This document shows, one piece after another, positions 35,523 through 44,948 of a stretch of 64,000 nucleotides of DNA. The translations under genes were made by a program, and so were the position numbers. Numbering within the stretch: the stretch's first letter is position 1; the number at the start of each line of letters is the position of its first letter. This DNA is from Candidatus Fluviicola riflensis. GTDB lineage: Bacteria; Bacteroidota; Bacteroidia; Flavobacteriales_D; Crocinitomicaceae. The stretch covers positions 2,654,641 to 2,718,640 of the forward strand of contig CP022585.1 of NCBI GenBank assembly GCA_002243285.1, given 5' to 3'. The notes beneath the pieces are model-generated. The model was not told the origin of the DNA. It was given only the letters and a program-made list of their open reading frames with translations, and made no database searches.

Positions 35523-37097
35523 CTAATCTTCTTTTTCTAATTCCTCTGCAGCTTTGTTGATGGCGTCATGGCCTTTCAACGATTGCTCAAACTCCCATTC
35601 GTTCAGTTTACTGTGGCGTCTTGAATAAGCAAAATAAACAATGACACCCAATGCAGACCAGCAAAGGAAAGCAATCCACGTATCAGGACGTACAAAACAC
35701 ATTAGGAATATATTGAAACTTACACCTAATACAGATACTACAGGAAGCCAAGGCACACGGAAAGGTCGCTCCAGATCAGGTTGTTTGTAACGCAGGATCA
35801 ATACGGCCACACAAATCATAGCAAAAGCCAAAAGCGTCCCCATACTACACATCTCGGAAACTTTATCGATCGGTGTAACAGATGCTACTACGGAAATAAT
35901 GAATCCGACAAGGATCGTACTTCTGAATGGTGTTTTGAATTTAGGGTGAACTTTTCCAAACAGTTTAAACGGTAACAAACCATCTTTCGCCATTCCTAAG
36001 AAAATACGTGTTTGCCCCAACATCATTACCAACATTACCGACATCAAACCGGCAACGGCTGCTATCGTTATCAGGATCGTCGCCCAAGGCATTCCAACAC
36101 CTTCAAACGCCGATGCTACCGGAGCTTTCATATCCAATTCGTTGTAAGGAACCATTCCTGTTAATACCAGGGAAACGACTATATAAAGTACGGTACAGAT
36201 CACCAATGACATAATAATGGCAAACGGAACGTCTTTTTTCGGATTAATTGCCTCGCCGGCTTGTGTAGAAACGGCATCAAAACCGATGTAAGCAAAGAAA
36301 ACAATGGTTGCTGCAGTGACGACACCGCTCCAACCAAAATGGGAAACACCTTTGGCATCTGTCACCTGCTCAGGAATAAACGGAGACCAATTTGCTGTAT
36401 CGATGAAGAAGAAACCAACAAAGATCACAAATAGTACAACAGCCACTTTCAGGATTACGATCAGGTTATTTGTTTTAGCGGCCTCTTTAATTCCACGTAC
36501 CAAAATTGCCGTAACAACCCATGTAATAAGGAATGCGGGTAAATTAAACGCAAAAGAAGGTTGTGCCATCAGATCGGCTACCAATTGTGAGTTCCCGGCT
36601 TTTTCAGCAGCTTTAATAGCAGCTTGTGTTTTCTCAGCAGCAGTAACCGGATCATTCATGAGCCATATGGGGGGATGGATTCCGCATTGATGGAGGAGCT
36701 TTTCGAAATACCCGCTCCAGGCAACCGCAACCGTAGTAGCTCCCATCATATACTCCAGGATCAGGTTCCACCCGATAATCCATGCAAACAATTCACCAAC
36801 CGTTCCGTAAGAATAAGCGTAGGCAGAACCTTCCACGGGCAATACAGCCGAAAATTCAGCGTAACAAAGCGATGCAAATAAACATCCTACACCTGCTATT
36901 ACAAAAGCCAAAGCCAAAGCGGGACCGGCATGATCATGCGCCGCGATTCCCGTAAGGGTGAAGATTCCACCACCAATAATTGCACCAATACCTAATGAAG
37001 TTAATCCCCAACGAGTCAAAACGCGTTTTAACTCGCTTTTTTTCATATCGGCTTCAAACAAACTAATTGGCTTTTTACGCCATGGACTTCCTGCCAT
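35523..37097 (-). CDS. APC-family amino-acid permease, CAT type
   Basis: 524 residues. After a short charged N-terminus comes RVLTRWGLTSLGIGAIIGGGIFTLTGIAAHDHAGPALALAF, the cationic-amino-acid-transporter (CAT) form of the APC TM1. Later motifs are CYAEFSAVLPVEGSAYAYSYGTVGELFAW and FFAYIGFDAVSTQAGEAINPKKDVPFAI. About 12-14 membrane helices are predicted. It imports amino acids with protons, substrate not known. It is the first of two APC genes in a row. Confidence 0.92.
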   Translation of the reverse strand: MAGSPWRKKPISLFEADMKKSELKRVLTRWGLTSLGIGAIIGGGIFTLTGIAAHDHAGPALALAFVIAGVGCLFASLCYAEFSAVLPVEGSAYAYSYGTVGELFAWIIGWNLILEYMMGATTVAVAWSGYFEKLLHQCGIHPPIWLMNDPVTAAEKTQAAIKAAEKAGNSQLVADLMAQPSFAFNLPAFLITWVVTAILVRGIKEAAKTNNLIVILKVAVVLFVIFVGFFFIDTANWSPFIPEQVTDAKGVSHFGWSGVVTAATIVFFAYIGFDAVSTQAGEAINPKKDVPFAIIMSLVICTVLYIVVSLVLTGMVPYNELDMKAPVASAFEGVGMPWATILITIAAVAGLMSVMLVMMLGQTRIFLGMAKDGLLPFKLFGKVHPKFKTPFRSTILVGFIISVVASVTPIDKVSEMCSMGTLLAFAMICVAVLILRYKQPDLERPFRVPWLPVVSVLGVSFNIFLMCFVRPDTWIAFLCWSALGVIVYFAYSRRHSKLNEWEFEQSLKGHDAINKAAEELEKED

Positions 37098-37279
37098 TCT
37101 GTTATTTTTAGAGTTGAGGGGCTAAATATATAAAAATTGTTAATCAAACGATTGTTTATTGTGTCAACATTACTGATAATAAAGGATACACGGTTATTTG
37201 CCCTCGTGGAAGCAAAGCCGTTAAATGTAAAGGCTAACATGATTAATGTCTATCTTTACCAATATACATTTGACGCACT

Positions 37280-38917
37280 ATGTGGATCTTCCGGTTCAAT
37301 CAACATCTTAGAAATATTTTACGCTTACTAACGATTATTTTTATTATCGTAGGGCACTACATCCGTAATTGGCTCACCACGGGGCCATTACGAAAAATAT
37401 TTGACCCGAAAGGAACCAGACGTATGTCTCGCTCAGAGCGATTGCGCTATATTATTGAAGATTTGGGACCTACATTTATCAAATTCGGACAGATTCTGGC
37501 CGACAGACCCGACCTTGCTTCCGAAAGTTTGCGATCTGAACTTAAAAAGCTGCAAACTGCTGCCCGGCCCTTCGATGATGACATTGCTATAAACATTATT
37601 GAAAATGAATTGGGTGATAATATCAACCAGATTTTTTCTGTGTTCAACCGTGAACACATTGCATCGGCTTCTATCGGGCAAGTGTATCGCGGTACGCTAA
37701 TCACGGGGGAAGAAGTAGTCATCAAAGTACAGCGCCCGGCGATTAAGCAAAAAATCAAGCTCGACCTGGTCCTCATTCAATTATTCGCCAAGAAACTCCA
37801 AAGCAGCTATCCTGAATTAAACACCTTTAACCTGGTGAATTTCGTTTCCGACTTCGGAGAGATCATTTTGAAAGAACTTGATTTCACCAACGAAGTATCC
37901 AACATGATGCGCCTGAAGAATATGTTCAAAGATGATGATCGCTGTCATATTCCTGCCGTTTACAACCGTTATTGCACATCGCGTTTATTGACCATGGAGT
38001 ATATTGAAGGTGATCATCCTGATAACTTTATTGCACTCATGGCAAAAGGTTATACACCCCAGGTGATCGCCGAAAATGGTGTGAACGTTGTACTGACCAT
38101 GATTTTAAGATATGGATTCTTTCATGCAGATCCGCATCCGGGAAATATTTTCATCCGTGGCGACAACCAGATCGTATTGATCGACCACGGTATGTGTGCT
38201 TCTATGAAGCCAAAACAAATCAACGGATTGGTTGATTTCTTAATTGGTTTTGCCGATCATGATTCACACAAAATTGCAAAAGCGCTCCTGGCGTTGATGG
38301 AAGTGCAGAATTTCCGGGAAATGGAAAACCTGGAGTTCGCAATCGATGAATTGATCCAGAAATACAGCTACCTGGAATATGGACAGGTCGATATCTCGGC
38401 CCTTTTCAATGATACATTCCGGGTGATGATCCGTTATGAGATTAAAATTCCTTCGAATGTTTACATGTTACTAAAAACGCTTGTTACTATTCAGAATCTG
38501 GCGGAGTTACTGGGGGCCAAAATTTCATTGGTAGACATGATCCGTCCGTTTGCGAAGGAAAAGATCAAAGAACGTTTCAGTTGGGACAATATCAAATCAA
38601 CCATTCTGAATGCCGCAGAGGACTATTTGTACCTGGTTTCGACGCTACCGAAAGACATCCGGCAGATCGTCACCGATTTTAAAACCAACGGATTGCAGCA
38701 CAAAATTACACTTGGAGATAAAGGCACGAACAACAAAGATATCCGTTCCCATATCTACCGTTTCAGTGTGATTTTGCTTATTGGATTTATGATGGTGTGT
38801 TCAACGCTTCTGATGCTGAAAGAAGGAGATCCAACCGGATTTACCAATTTCTTCTTCTATTCGACCATTACCATTTCTATATGGGTGTTGATCAGAATGG
38901 TGATTCGGACGACATAG
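37280..38917 (+). CDS. UbiB/AarF (ABC1) family atypical kinase
   Basis: 545 residues. The KxGQ-type helix is IEDLGPTFIKFGQILADRPDL; the A-rich loop ASIGQVYRGTL replaces the usual Gly loop; the nucleotide lysine lies in EEVVIKVQRP. Catalytic and metal motifs are HADPHPGNIF and LIDHGMCA. Two membrane helices close the C-terminus (SVILLIGFMMVCSTLLML, FFYSTITISIWVLIRMVI). UbiB-type proteins are ATPases needed for quinone synthesis or lipid handling; in a menaquinone-using bacterium the exact role is open. It is divergent from the permease genes. Confidence 0.92.
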   Translation: MWIFRFNQHLRNILRLLTIIFIIVGHYIRNWLTTGPLRKIFDPKGTRRMSRSERLRYIIEDLGPTFIKFGQILADRPDLASESLRSELKKLQTAARPFDDDIAINIIENELGDNINQIFSVFNREHIASASIGQVYRGTLITGEEVVIKVQRPAIKQKIKLDLVLIQLFAKKLQSSYPELNTFNLVNFVSDFGEIILKELDFTNEVSNMMRLKNMFKDDDRCHIPAVYNRYCTSRLLTMEYIEGDHPDNFIALMAKGYTPQVIAENGVNVVLTMILRYGFFHADPHPGNIFIRGDNQIVLIDHGMCASMKPKQINGLVDFLIGFADHDSHKIAKALLALMEVQNFREMENLEFAIDELIQKYSYLEYGQVDISALFNDTFRVMIRYEIKIPSNVYMLLKTLVTIQNLAELLGAKISLVDMIRPFAKEKIKERFSWDNIKSTILNAAEDYLYLVSTLPKDIRQIVTDFKTNGLQHKITLGDKGTNNKDIRSHIYRFSVILLIGFMMVCSTLLMLKEGDPTGFTNFFFYSTITISIWVLIRMVIRTT

Positions 38918-38928
38918 ATTACTGAAAA

Positions 38929-40026
38929 TTACTTCAGCAAATAGGCCGTACTTCGCCCGCCGGACTGATCTTTCACCAATACTTCTTTGGCGATCAGGTC
39001 ATTGATGTCGCGCAAAGCCGTGTCCGGTGAACATTTGCAGATTTTTGCCCATTTGGAGGAAGTGAGTTTCCCCACAAAACCATCGAGTAAACGATTGACC
39101 ATGGCGGTTTGGCGCTCATTCATCGATACATGACGATTGATTTCCCAAAAGTTTGATTTTTGGAAAGTTGTTTCCAACCCTGCTTCACTGTCTTCCAGTG
39201 CTGCGTACAAACAATTCAGGAACCATTCGATCCAGGGTGTGATATCCAAATCACCACGCTGGCTTTTTTCCAGTATAGAATAATAGGCATTTCGCTCTTT
39301 GCGTATTTGTGCCGACATGCTGTAATAGCGCTGGTTCATTCCTTCCGATCTGGTCAATAACATATCTGCAATGGCACGGGCAATACGGCCGTTTCCGTCA
39401 TCAAACGGGTGAATGGTTACAAACCAAAAATGTGCAATGGCAGCTTTGATTACAGGAGCCATACGAGAAGACGCATTGAACCATTGTAGAAAACGTTCCA
39501 TTTCATCGGACACATACGCTGCATCCGGTGCTTTGAAATGTACACGCTCACGGCCCAATGCGCCGGAGACAACCTGCATCGGCCCGTCTCTGTCATCTCG
39601 CCACTCGCCTGTTTTGATGGATATAGTACCGGAATAACCGGTTGGGAAAAGGGTGCTATGCCAGCCAAACAAACGTTCTTTGGTCAATGGTTCATCGCAT
39701 TTCTGAGTGGCATCCAGCAACATTTCTACCAAACCGTCAACATGGCGGTCTGAAGGAATCAAACCTCCGATTTCCATACCAAGCTTACGGGCAATGGAAG
39801 AACGTACTTCGTCGGTTGCCAGCAATTCGCCTTCTATTTCTGAAGATTTGATAAGGTCACTGGTTAAAACATGCAGAAGCGTTTCTTCCTGAAGCGGAAA
39901 ACCGGCAGCACGTAATTTACCCACCAACGCGCCTTGCTTGCGCGTTACACGTTCCAGTGTTTCACCGATTTGTTCAAAATCGATCTCAAACTCCGGCCAC
40001 GCTCGTAATTGATAGATAAACGACAT
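38929..40026 (-). CDS. Class II Fic family AMP-transferase with N-terminal DUF4172 and C-terminal winged helix
   Basis: 365 residues. The Fic motif HPFDDGNGR at 206-214 is complete, with catalytic H206, so it should transfer AMP (or a related group). The inhibitory motif SSEIEG (S61, E65, G66) lies N-terminal, as in class II Fic proteins. The last 80 residues look like a winged helix (SSKWAKICKCSPDTALRDINDLIAKEVLV). Such Fic-HTH proteins may bind their own promoter. In line with this, four spaced ATTC(T/A)CCG(C/T) repeats fill the upstream region. No partner toxin or antitoxin gene is adjacent. Confidence 0.9.
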   Translation of the reverse strand: MSFIYQLRAWPEFEIDFEQIGETLERVTRKQGALVGKLRAAGFPLQEETLLHVLTSDLIKSSEIEGELLATDEVRSSIARKLGMEIGGLIPSDRHVDGLVEMLLDATQKCDEPLTKERLFGWHSTLFPTGYSGTISIKTGEWRDDRDGPMQVVSGALGRERVHFKAPDAAYVSDEMERFLQWFNASSRMAPVIKAAIAHFWFVTIHPFDDGNGRIARAIADMLLTRSEGMNQRYYSMSAQIRKERNAYYSILEKSQRGDLDITPWIEWFLNCLYAALEDSEAGLETTFQKSNFWEINRHVSMNERQTAMVNRLLDGFVGKLTSSKWAKICKCSPDTALRDINDLIAKEVLVKDQSGGRSTAYLLK

Positions 40027-40121
40027 ATTCTCCGCATTAATTACATCAAATATACAATTATTCTCCGTAATTAAAAACTATTCACCGCAAAATACGCGGA
40101 TATAATTCTATTATTCTCCGC
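40027..40121. promoter_or_regulatory. Four ordered repeats ATTC(T/A)CCG(C/T) in front of the Fic gene
   Basis: Copies start at 40027, 40060, 40080 and 40113, spaced 33, 20 and 33 bp. The first copy directly abuts the ATG, and the -7 box (40047-40054) lies between copies 1 and 2. An operator array for autoregulation is the simplest reading. Confidence 0.65.
40047..40054 (-). promoter_or_regulatory. -7 box TATATTTG of the Fic gene
   Basis: Matches TAnnTTTG on the minus strand, 20 bp before the ATG, inside the repeat array. Confidence 0.5.
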
Positions 40122-40141
40122 ATCAAGTAAATTGAAAGTGC

Positions 40142-41269
40142 TTATTTCTTGATCTCAAACTTCCCGTCGTCGGTAATATTCCATGGAATTTCAGGGAAAT
40201 CCATTTTGCACAAACGGCGAATTTCTGCCAGTACCTGTTTGTTCGGATCAATTGTCGGGCCACCTTCTCCCAGTTGCCGGATGGAAACAATTTCACCGCG
40301 TACAAAATCGCCGTTGCGCTTGAAATACAATTTATAAACAGGAGCGATTCCACTCACACCCGAAAGACTGAAACGCGCATAGGTCGCAAAATTCCCCATG
40401 GAATAAGTAATGAACTTTCCTTTATAACAATCGATGGCGCGGGTTACATGCGGACCATGTCCGAGCACCATATCTGCTCCTGCATCTACGGCCATGTGCG
40501 CAAACTCGTACACATTTCCGCGGTTCTCGCCCACAAACTCTTCTGTTTTGCGTGTAACGTTGGTACGTGAACGACCTTCAGCACCACCATGGAACGAAAC
40601 CAAAACGATATCGGAGATCGCATCCAGTTCGGTAATGATCTTTTTCGCACGCTCATATTCATTCAGTTTCAAACATCCCGAATTGGGCGCAAAAGCCGTA
40701 AGCCCGATCACCAGTCCTTTAACATGGATCGTATCCCATGGACACGTTTCCAAACCCGCATATTTAATACCTTTTGCTTTCAGCACTTTTTGTGTATTGG
40801 TTCTACCCGGTTCACCGAAATCGCCCATGTGGTTATTGGCAATCGAAACCATATCAAATCCGGCATCTTTGAGATGATCAACCATATATTCCGGTTGACG
40901 AAAAGCGTAACATTTGCTCGGATCGCTGCACGATTTTACATCACCTCCACTATTTAATACTGTTCCTTCCAGGTTTCCGAATGTCAGGTCGGCATCGCGC
41001 AAAACATCTTTCAGCGAATCAAGAATATTTTGTCCGTTGGGAGGTAGTAAATCGGCACTCGGATAATTGGTTCCAAGCATCATATCGCCAACGGCAATCA
41101 AACTAATCAATGAATCTTCGGTTTGTTCTACAGGTGGAAAGCCGGCACGACCATTGCGGACTTCATTCAACCATGGTTGTTTCAAATAAACAAATGCTGC
41201 TACTGCCGGCACAACAAGGCCGCATAACATGACTGCGTTTCGGGTAGATGATTTCATATACAAAGACAT
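40142..41269 (-). CDS. CapA/PgsA-type metallophosphatase-like protein
   Basis: 375 residues. An N-terminal membrane anchor (AVMLCGLVVPAVAAFVYL) precedes a CapA fold of the calcineurin-like superfamily: IAVGDMMLGTN, FGNLEGTVLN, SIANNHMGDFGEPG, LVSFHGGAEG, VLGHGPHVTRAI. CapA proteins are known from poly-gamma-glutamate capsule synthesis, but many homologues lie outside capsule loci, as here. A Met four codons in (41257) is an equal start. Membrane-bound and facing the periplasm, by topology. No capB/capC neighbour exists, so capsule synthesis is not supported. Confidence 0.85.
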   Translation of the reverse strand: MSLYMKSSTRNAVMLCGLVVPAVAAFVYLKQPWLNEVRNGRAGFPPVEQTEDSLISLIAVGDMMLGTNYPSADLLPPNGQNILDSLKDVLRDADLTFGNLEGTVLNSGGDVKSCSDPSKCYAFRQPEYMVDHLKDAGFDMVSIANNHMGDFGEPGRTNTQKVLKAKGIKYAGLETCPWDTIHVKGLVIGLTAFAPNSGCLKLNEYERAKKIITELDAISDIVLVSFHGGAEGRSRTNVTRKTEEFVGENRGNVYEFAHMAVDAGADMVLGHGPHVTRAIDCYKGKFITYSMGNFATYARFSLSGVSGIAPVYKLYFKRNGDFVRGEIVSIRQLGEGGPTIDPNKQVLAEIRRLCKMDFPEIPWNITDDGKFEIKK

Positions 41270-41357
41270 GACTGCGTTAAACGAAGAAATGCCAAAAAGG
41301 TTACTTCAAAAAAACAGGTTCTTCATCAATGTAAGCGCTTTAATACGGCAAATACAC

Positions 41358-41365
41358 TAACTTTG
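41358..41365 (+). promoter_or_regulatory. -7 box TAACTTTG of alaS
   Basis: Matches TAnnTTTG, 33 bp before the alaS ATG at 41399. It also shows that the upstream ATG at 41363 cannot be the start. Confidence 0.55.
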
Positions 41366-41398
41366 CCACTTCAAATTGTGAAAACAAAACCGTTTAGC

Positions 41399-44020
41399 AT
41401 GACTGTACAGGAAATACGCACGCATTTTTTTGATTTTTTCGCTTCGAAACAACACCAGATCGTTCCATCTGCCCCAATGGTAGTAAAAAATGATCCTACA
41501 TTGATGTTTACGAATGCCGGTATGAACCAGTTCAAGGATTTTTTCCTGGGCAATGCCGTTCCGAAAAATCCGCGTGTGGCCAATTCCCAAAAATGTCTGC
41601 GGGTTTCAGGAAAACACAACGATTTGGAAGAAGTAGGTGTTGATACCTATCACCACACCATGTTTGAAATGCTTGGAAATTGGTCGTTTGGTGATTACTT
41701 TAAAGAAGAAGCCATTTCGTGGGCGTGGGAATTGCTGACGGAAGTTTACAAAATCCCGAAAGACCGTTTATATGTAACCGTATTTGAGGGCGACGCGAAA
41801 GATGGTGTTCCGAAAGACCAGGAATCGTATGATATCTGGAAACGCTTCATCGCGGAAGACCGGATTATCATGGCTTCTAAAAAAGATAATTTCTGGGAAA
41901 TGGGTGATACAGGTCCATGTGGGCCGTGTACCGAAATCCATGTAGACAACCGTATTGAATCGGAGCGCGCAAAAGGGGACGGGAAACAATGGGTCAACCA
42001 GGATCATCCGCAGGTTGTGGAAATCTGGAACAACGTATTCATGCAGTTTAACCGCAAAGCCGACGGCAGCCTCGAACCGCTTCCCGCAACGCATGTCGAC
42101 ACCGGAATGGGATTGGAACGCCTGGCGATGACCATGCAGGGAAAAACTTCGAATTACGATATTGATTTGTTCCAGGCACTGATTAACCATATGGAACAGG
42201 TTTCAGGCAAAAAATACGGTGCAGATGAACCAACGGACATTGCGTTGCGTGTGATCGCCGACCACATTCGTGCAATTGCATTCTCCATTGCCGACGGACA
42301 GTTACCTTCCAATACCGGAGCGGGTTATGTGATTCGTCGTATTCTGCGTCGCGCTGTTCGCTATGGTTACCAGACACTCGGTTTGAAAGAACCGTTTATG
42401 GCAGGTCTATCAGGCGTTCTGGCAAATGTAATGGGGGATGCTTTCAACGAATTAAACACACAGAAAAACCTTATTGAGCAAGTAATTCGTGAAGAAGAAT
42501 TGAGCTTTTTCCGAACATTGGAGCAAGGTTTGAAGCGCATCGAAAACCTGATGGACAGCGCTCGTGCAAACAACAAAACGATTCTCAGCGGAGCCGATGT
42601 ATTTGAATTGTACGATACGTTCGGATTTCCATTCGACCTTACCTCATTGATCGCGCGTGAGAACAACTTGTCGGTGGATGAAGATGCGTTTAACGCCGAA
42701 TTGCAACAGCAAAAAAACCGTTCTCGGGCCGCTACAGCGATTGAAACCGCTGACTGGGTCGAGTTGAAAGACGATTACAGCGAAGAATTTGTAGGTTATG
42801 ATGTATTGAAAGCCAACGTGGAAATTGTGAAATACCGCAAGGTTTCGCAGAAACAGCGTGTGTTTTACCAATTGGTATTCAATCTTACGCCGTTTTATGC
42901 CGAAGGTGGTGGCCAGGTTGGTGATACAGGAACTATTTCCAATGATTTCGAAACCATTACCATTTTCGATACCAAAAAAGAAAACGGGCTTATCGTGCAT
43001 TTATCCGAAACATTACCGGAGCATTTAAACGCACAATTCAGCGCGAAAGTTGATGTGAAAAAGCGTCAGTTATCTACCAGCAATCACTCAGCAACACACT
43101 TATTGCACCACGCGCTCAGAACTGTTTTAGGAACGCATGTAGAGCAAAAAGGATCGTTGGTAAATCCGTCGCATCTGCGGTTTGACTTCTCCCACTTTTC
43201 GAAAGTAACCGATGAGCAACTGGCACAAATTGAAGCCATGGTAGTTTCAGCTATTCGCGAAAACCAGCCATTGGTAGAAAAACGAAATGTTCCGATTGAA
43301 GTGGCTACAGAAATGGGCGCAATGGCTTTGTTCGGGGAAAAATACGGTGACACCGTTCGTGTGATCCAATTCGGTGATTCGGTGGAATTGTGCGGTGGAA
43401 CACATGTTCAATCAACAGGTCAGATCAGTTTGTTTAAGTTGCGTTCAGAATCTGCGGTTGCAGCCGGCATTCGCAGGATAGAAGCCATTACCAATGAAGC
43501 TGTTGAACACTATTATGCAGAACAGGAAACAAAACTGGAAACGGTAAACGAATTATTACGCAATCCGAAGGACCTTCCAAAAGCAGTGGAAGATTTGATT
43601 GCACGCAATAATCAGTTGATGAAACAGGTAGAATTCTTCAAAAAAGAACAGGCTAAACAAGTGAAAGTACAACTGAAATCAAGCATTCAATCGCTTGGTG
43701 ATGTTTCATTACTGGAAGCTGTTATTGATCTGGATGCCGCTTCGGTTAAAGACATTCTTTTTCAACTGAAAGGCGAAGTTCCGAACCTGGTTTCGATCAT
43801 CGGATCAACCGACGAAGATAAATGTGCCATTAGTATTTGCATTGATGAAAACTTATCAGGAAGTCGCAACTGGCACGCCGGAACTATTGTAAAAACAGTG
43901 GCTCCGTTGATTCAGGGCGGCGGCGGCGGACAACCATTTTTCGCTACAGCCGGTGGAAAAGATGCTTCAGGTTTACAAAATGCGATCCGCGAAGCAAAAT
44001 CGTTATTGTCGCTTAATTGA
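41399..44020 (+). CDS. alaS: Alanine--tRNA ligase
   Basis: 873 residues from the ATG at 41399 (MTVQEIRTHFFDFFASKQHQIVPSAPM). The class II core has NDPTLMFTNAGMNQFKDFFLG, TYHHTMFEMLGNWSFGDYFK and HVDTGMGLERLAM. The editing domain has SNHSATHLLHHALR (HxxxH) and VELCGGTHVQSTGQISLFK (Cys-His zinc ligands). The C-Ala domain ends LIQGGGGGQPFFATAGGKDASGLQ. It charges tRNA-Ala and removes mischarged Ser/Gly. Confidence 0.98.
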   Translation: MTVQEIRTHFFDFFASKQHQIVPSAPMVVKNDPTLMFTNAGMNQFKDFFLGNAVPKNPRVANSQKCLRVSGKHNDLEEVGVDTYHHTMFEMLGNWSFGDYFKEEAISWAWELLTEVYKIPKDRLYVTVFEGDAKDGVPKDQESYDIWKRFIAEDRIIMASKKDNFWEMGDTGPCGPCTEIHVDNRIESERAKGDGKQWVNQDHPQVVEIWNNVFMQFNRKADGSLEPLPATHVDTGMGLERLAMTMQGKTSNYDIDLFQALINHMEQVSGKKYGADEPTDIALRVIADHIRAIAFSIADGQLPSNTGAGYVIRRILRRAVRYGYQTLGLKEPFMAGLSGVLANVMGDAFNELNTQKNLIEQVIREEELSFFRTLEQGLKRIENLMDSARANNKTILSGADVFELYDTFGFPFDLTSLIARENNLSVDEDAFNAELQQQKNRSRAATAIETADWVELKDDYSEEFVGYDVLKANVEIVKYRKVSQKQRVFYQLVFNLTPFYAEGGGQVGDTGTISNDFETITIFDTKKENGLIVHLSETLPEHLNAQFSAKVDVKKRQLSTSNHSATHLLHHALRTVLGTHVEQKGSLVNPSHLRFDFSHFSKVTDEQLAQIEAMVVSAIRENQPLVEKRNVPIEVATEMGAMALFGEKYGDTVRVIQFGDSVELCGGTHVQSTGQISLFKLRSESAVAAGIRRIEAITNEAVEHYYAEQETKLETVNELLRNPKDLPKAVEDLIARNNQLMKQVEFFKKEQAKQVKVQLKSSIQSLGDVSLLEAVIDLDAASVKDILFQLKGEVPNLVSIIGSTDEDKCAISICIDENLSGSRNWHAGTIVKTVAPLIQGGGGGQPFFATAGGKDASGLQNAIREAKSLLSLN

Positions 44021-44399
44021 AATCGTATCGGCTAGCCGATACACTATTACTTTCCCACGAATACACGAATTATAGCGCGCCTAACGGACGCGCTTTTTTA
44101 ATACAGTACATGTTATAATTGTCGGCGAGTGTCCGCCTGAGGCGGAAGCAAAAAATTAGTGCATTCGTGGGAATTCTTTTTTACTTTTTATCCGCCAAGG
44201 CGAATGAAAACCATAATCCCATAGTTGAGTCTTGATCAATTGTTGACAAAATAATCGTCGGTTTTTGGTGCTAATTTCAATTCTGTTTTTATCTTCGGAA
44301 CGTCTTTCATTGTATAAAGCGGTTTTGTTTTCGATAGAAGCCTGTCCGATTTAGCCGTGTTTGATGCTAAACTTTTATCAAATTATCAAAATCTACTTT
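44021..44399. other. Gene-free stretch holding palindromic element copy 2
   Basis: The repeat at 44052-44175 fills the left half. The right half is the AT-rich upstream region of the lipoprotein gene; no clear promoter box was found. Confidence 0.6.
44052..44175. repeat. Dispersed palindromic element, copy 2
   Basis: Outer arms TTCCCACGAATACACGAATT and GCATTCGTGGGAATTC; inner arms GCGCCTAACGGACGCG and AGTGTCCGCC, plus a CCGCCTGAGGCGG palindrome. Same family as 12017-12153. Confidence 0.75.
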
Positions 44400-44831
44400 A
44401 TGAAGAAATTATTTTACATTCTACTTGCTCCGGTTGTATTGAGCCTGGGTGCGTGCAACATGGCTGATGATTCAGACTACGAAAACATGGCAAATGATAT
44501 TTGTGATTGTGTAAACAAAAACACAGACGGAATTTCAGAAGGCATGAAAACAGCTATCGTTGATGCTGTAAACTCAGGAAAAAACGTTGAAACTGCTATC
44601 CAGGAAATCGCAATGGAAGATCCTGCACAGGCAATGAAAGATGCTGAGGAAATGATGGGCTTGGAAGCTGGCATGACTAAATGTGGCGAAGATCTTGAGA
44701 AAAAATACGAAAATGTATATTCGTCAGACACGGAAGCCGAAGTACAGAAAAAATTAGTGGAGACACTTAAAAAGAATAAATCTTGTGCATTCACTTATGC
44801 AATGTATAAGTTAGGAACTCAAATGCAATAA
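44400..44831 (+). CDS. Small lipoprotein, unknown function
   Basis: 143 residues from the ATG at 44400 (MKKLFYILLAPVVLSLGACN), lipobox LGAC. The mature part is helical and acidic with four spaced cysteines (ICDCVN, TKCGED, KSCAF). The cysteines and helices suggest a small disulfide-stabilised bundle. A strong terminator follows. I do not recognise the family. Confidence 0.8.
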   Translation: MKKLFYILLAPVVLSLGACNMADDSDYENMANDICDCVNKNTDGISEGMKTAIVDAVNSGKNVETAIQEIAMEDPAQAMKDAEEMMGLEAGMTKCGEDLEKKYENVYSSDTEAEVQKKLVETLKKNKSCAFTYAMYKLGTQMQ

Positions 44832-44850
44832 GTCACTCATTTTCATTTAC

Positions 44851-44889
44851 AAACGCTCATTCGCCAACAGGTGGATGAGCGTTTTTTTT
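44851..44889 (+). terminator. Rho-independent terminator after the lipoprotein gene
   Basis: A 9-bp stem AACGCTCAT/ATGAGCGTT followed by eight T residues. Confidence 0.9.
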
Positions 44890-44948
44890 ATCTTTAAATG
44901 CATTGAACCAAATCCATGAGTTGTTGTACCGGATTTAAAATAACAGAT

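Noticed and set aside
36624..36881. Small plus-strand frame opposite the CAT-type permease gene
   Set aside because: Antisense shadow of a well-conserved membrane protein gene.
40142..41269. Poly-gamma-glutamate capsule locus
   Set aside because: Only a CapA-like gene; no capB or capC and no transport genes nearby.
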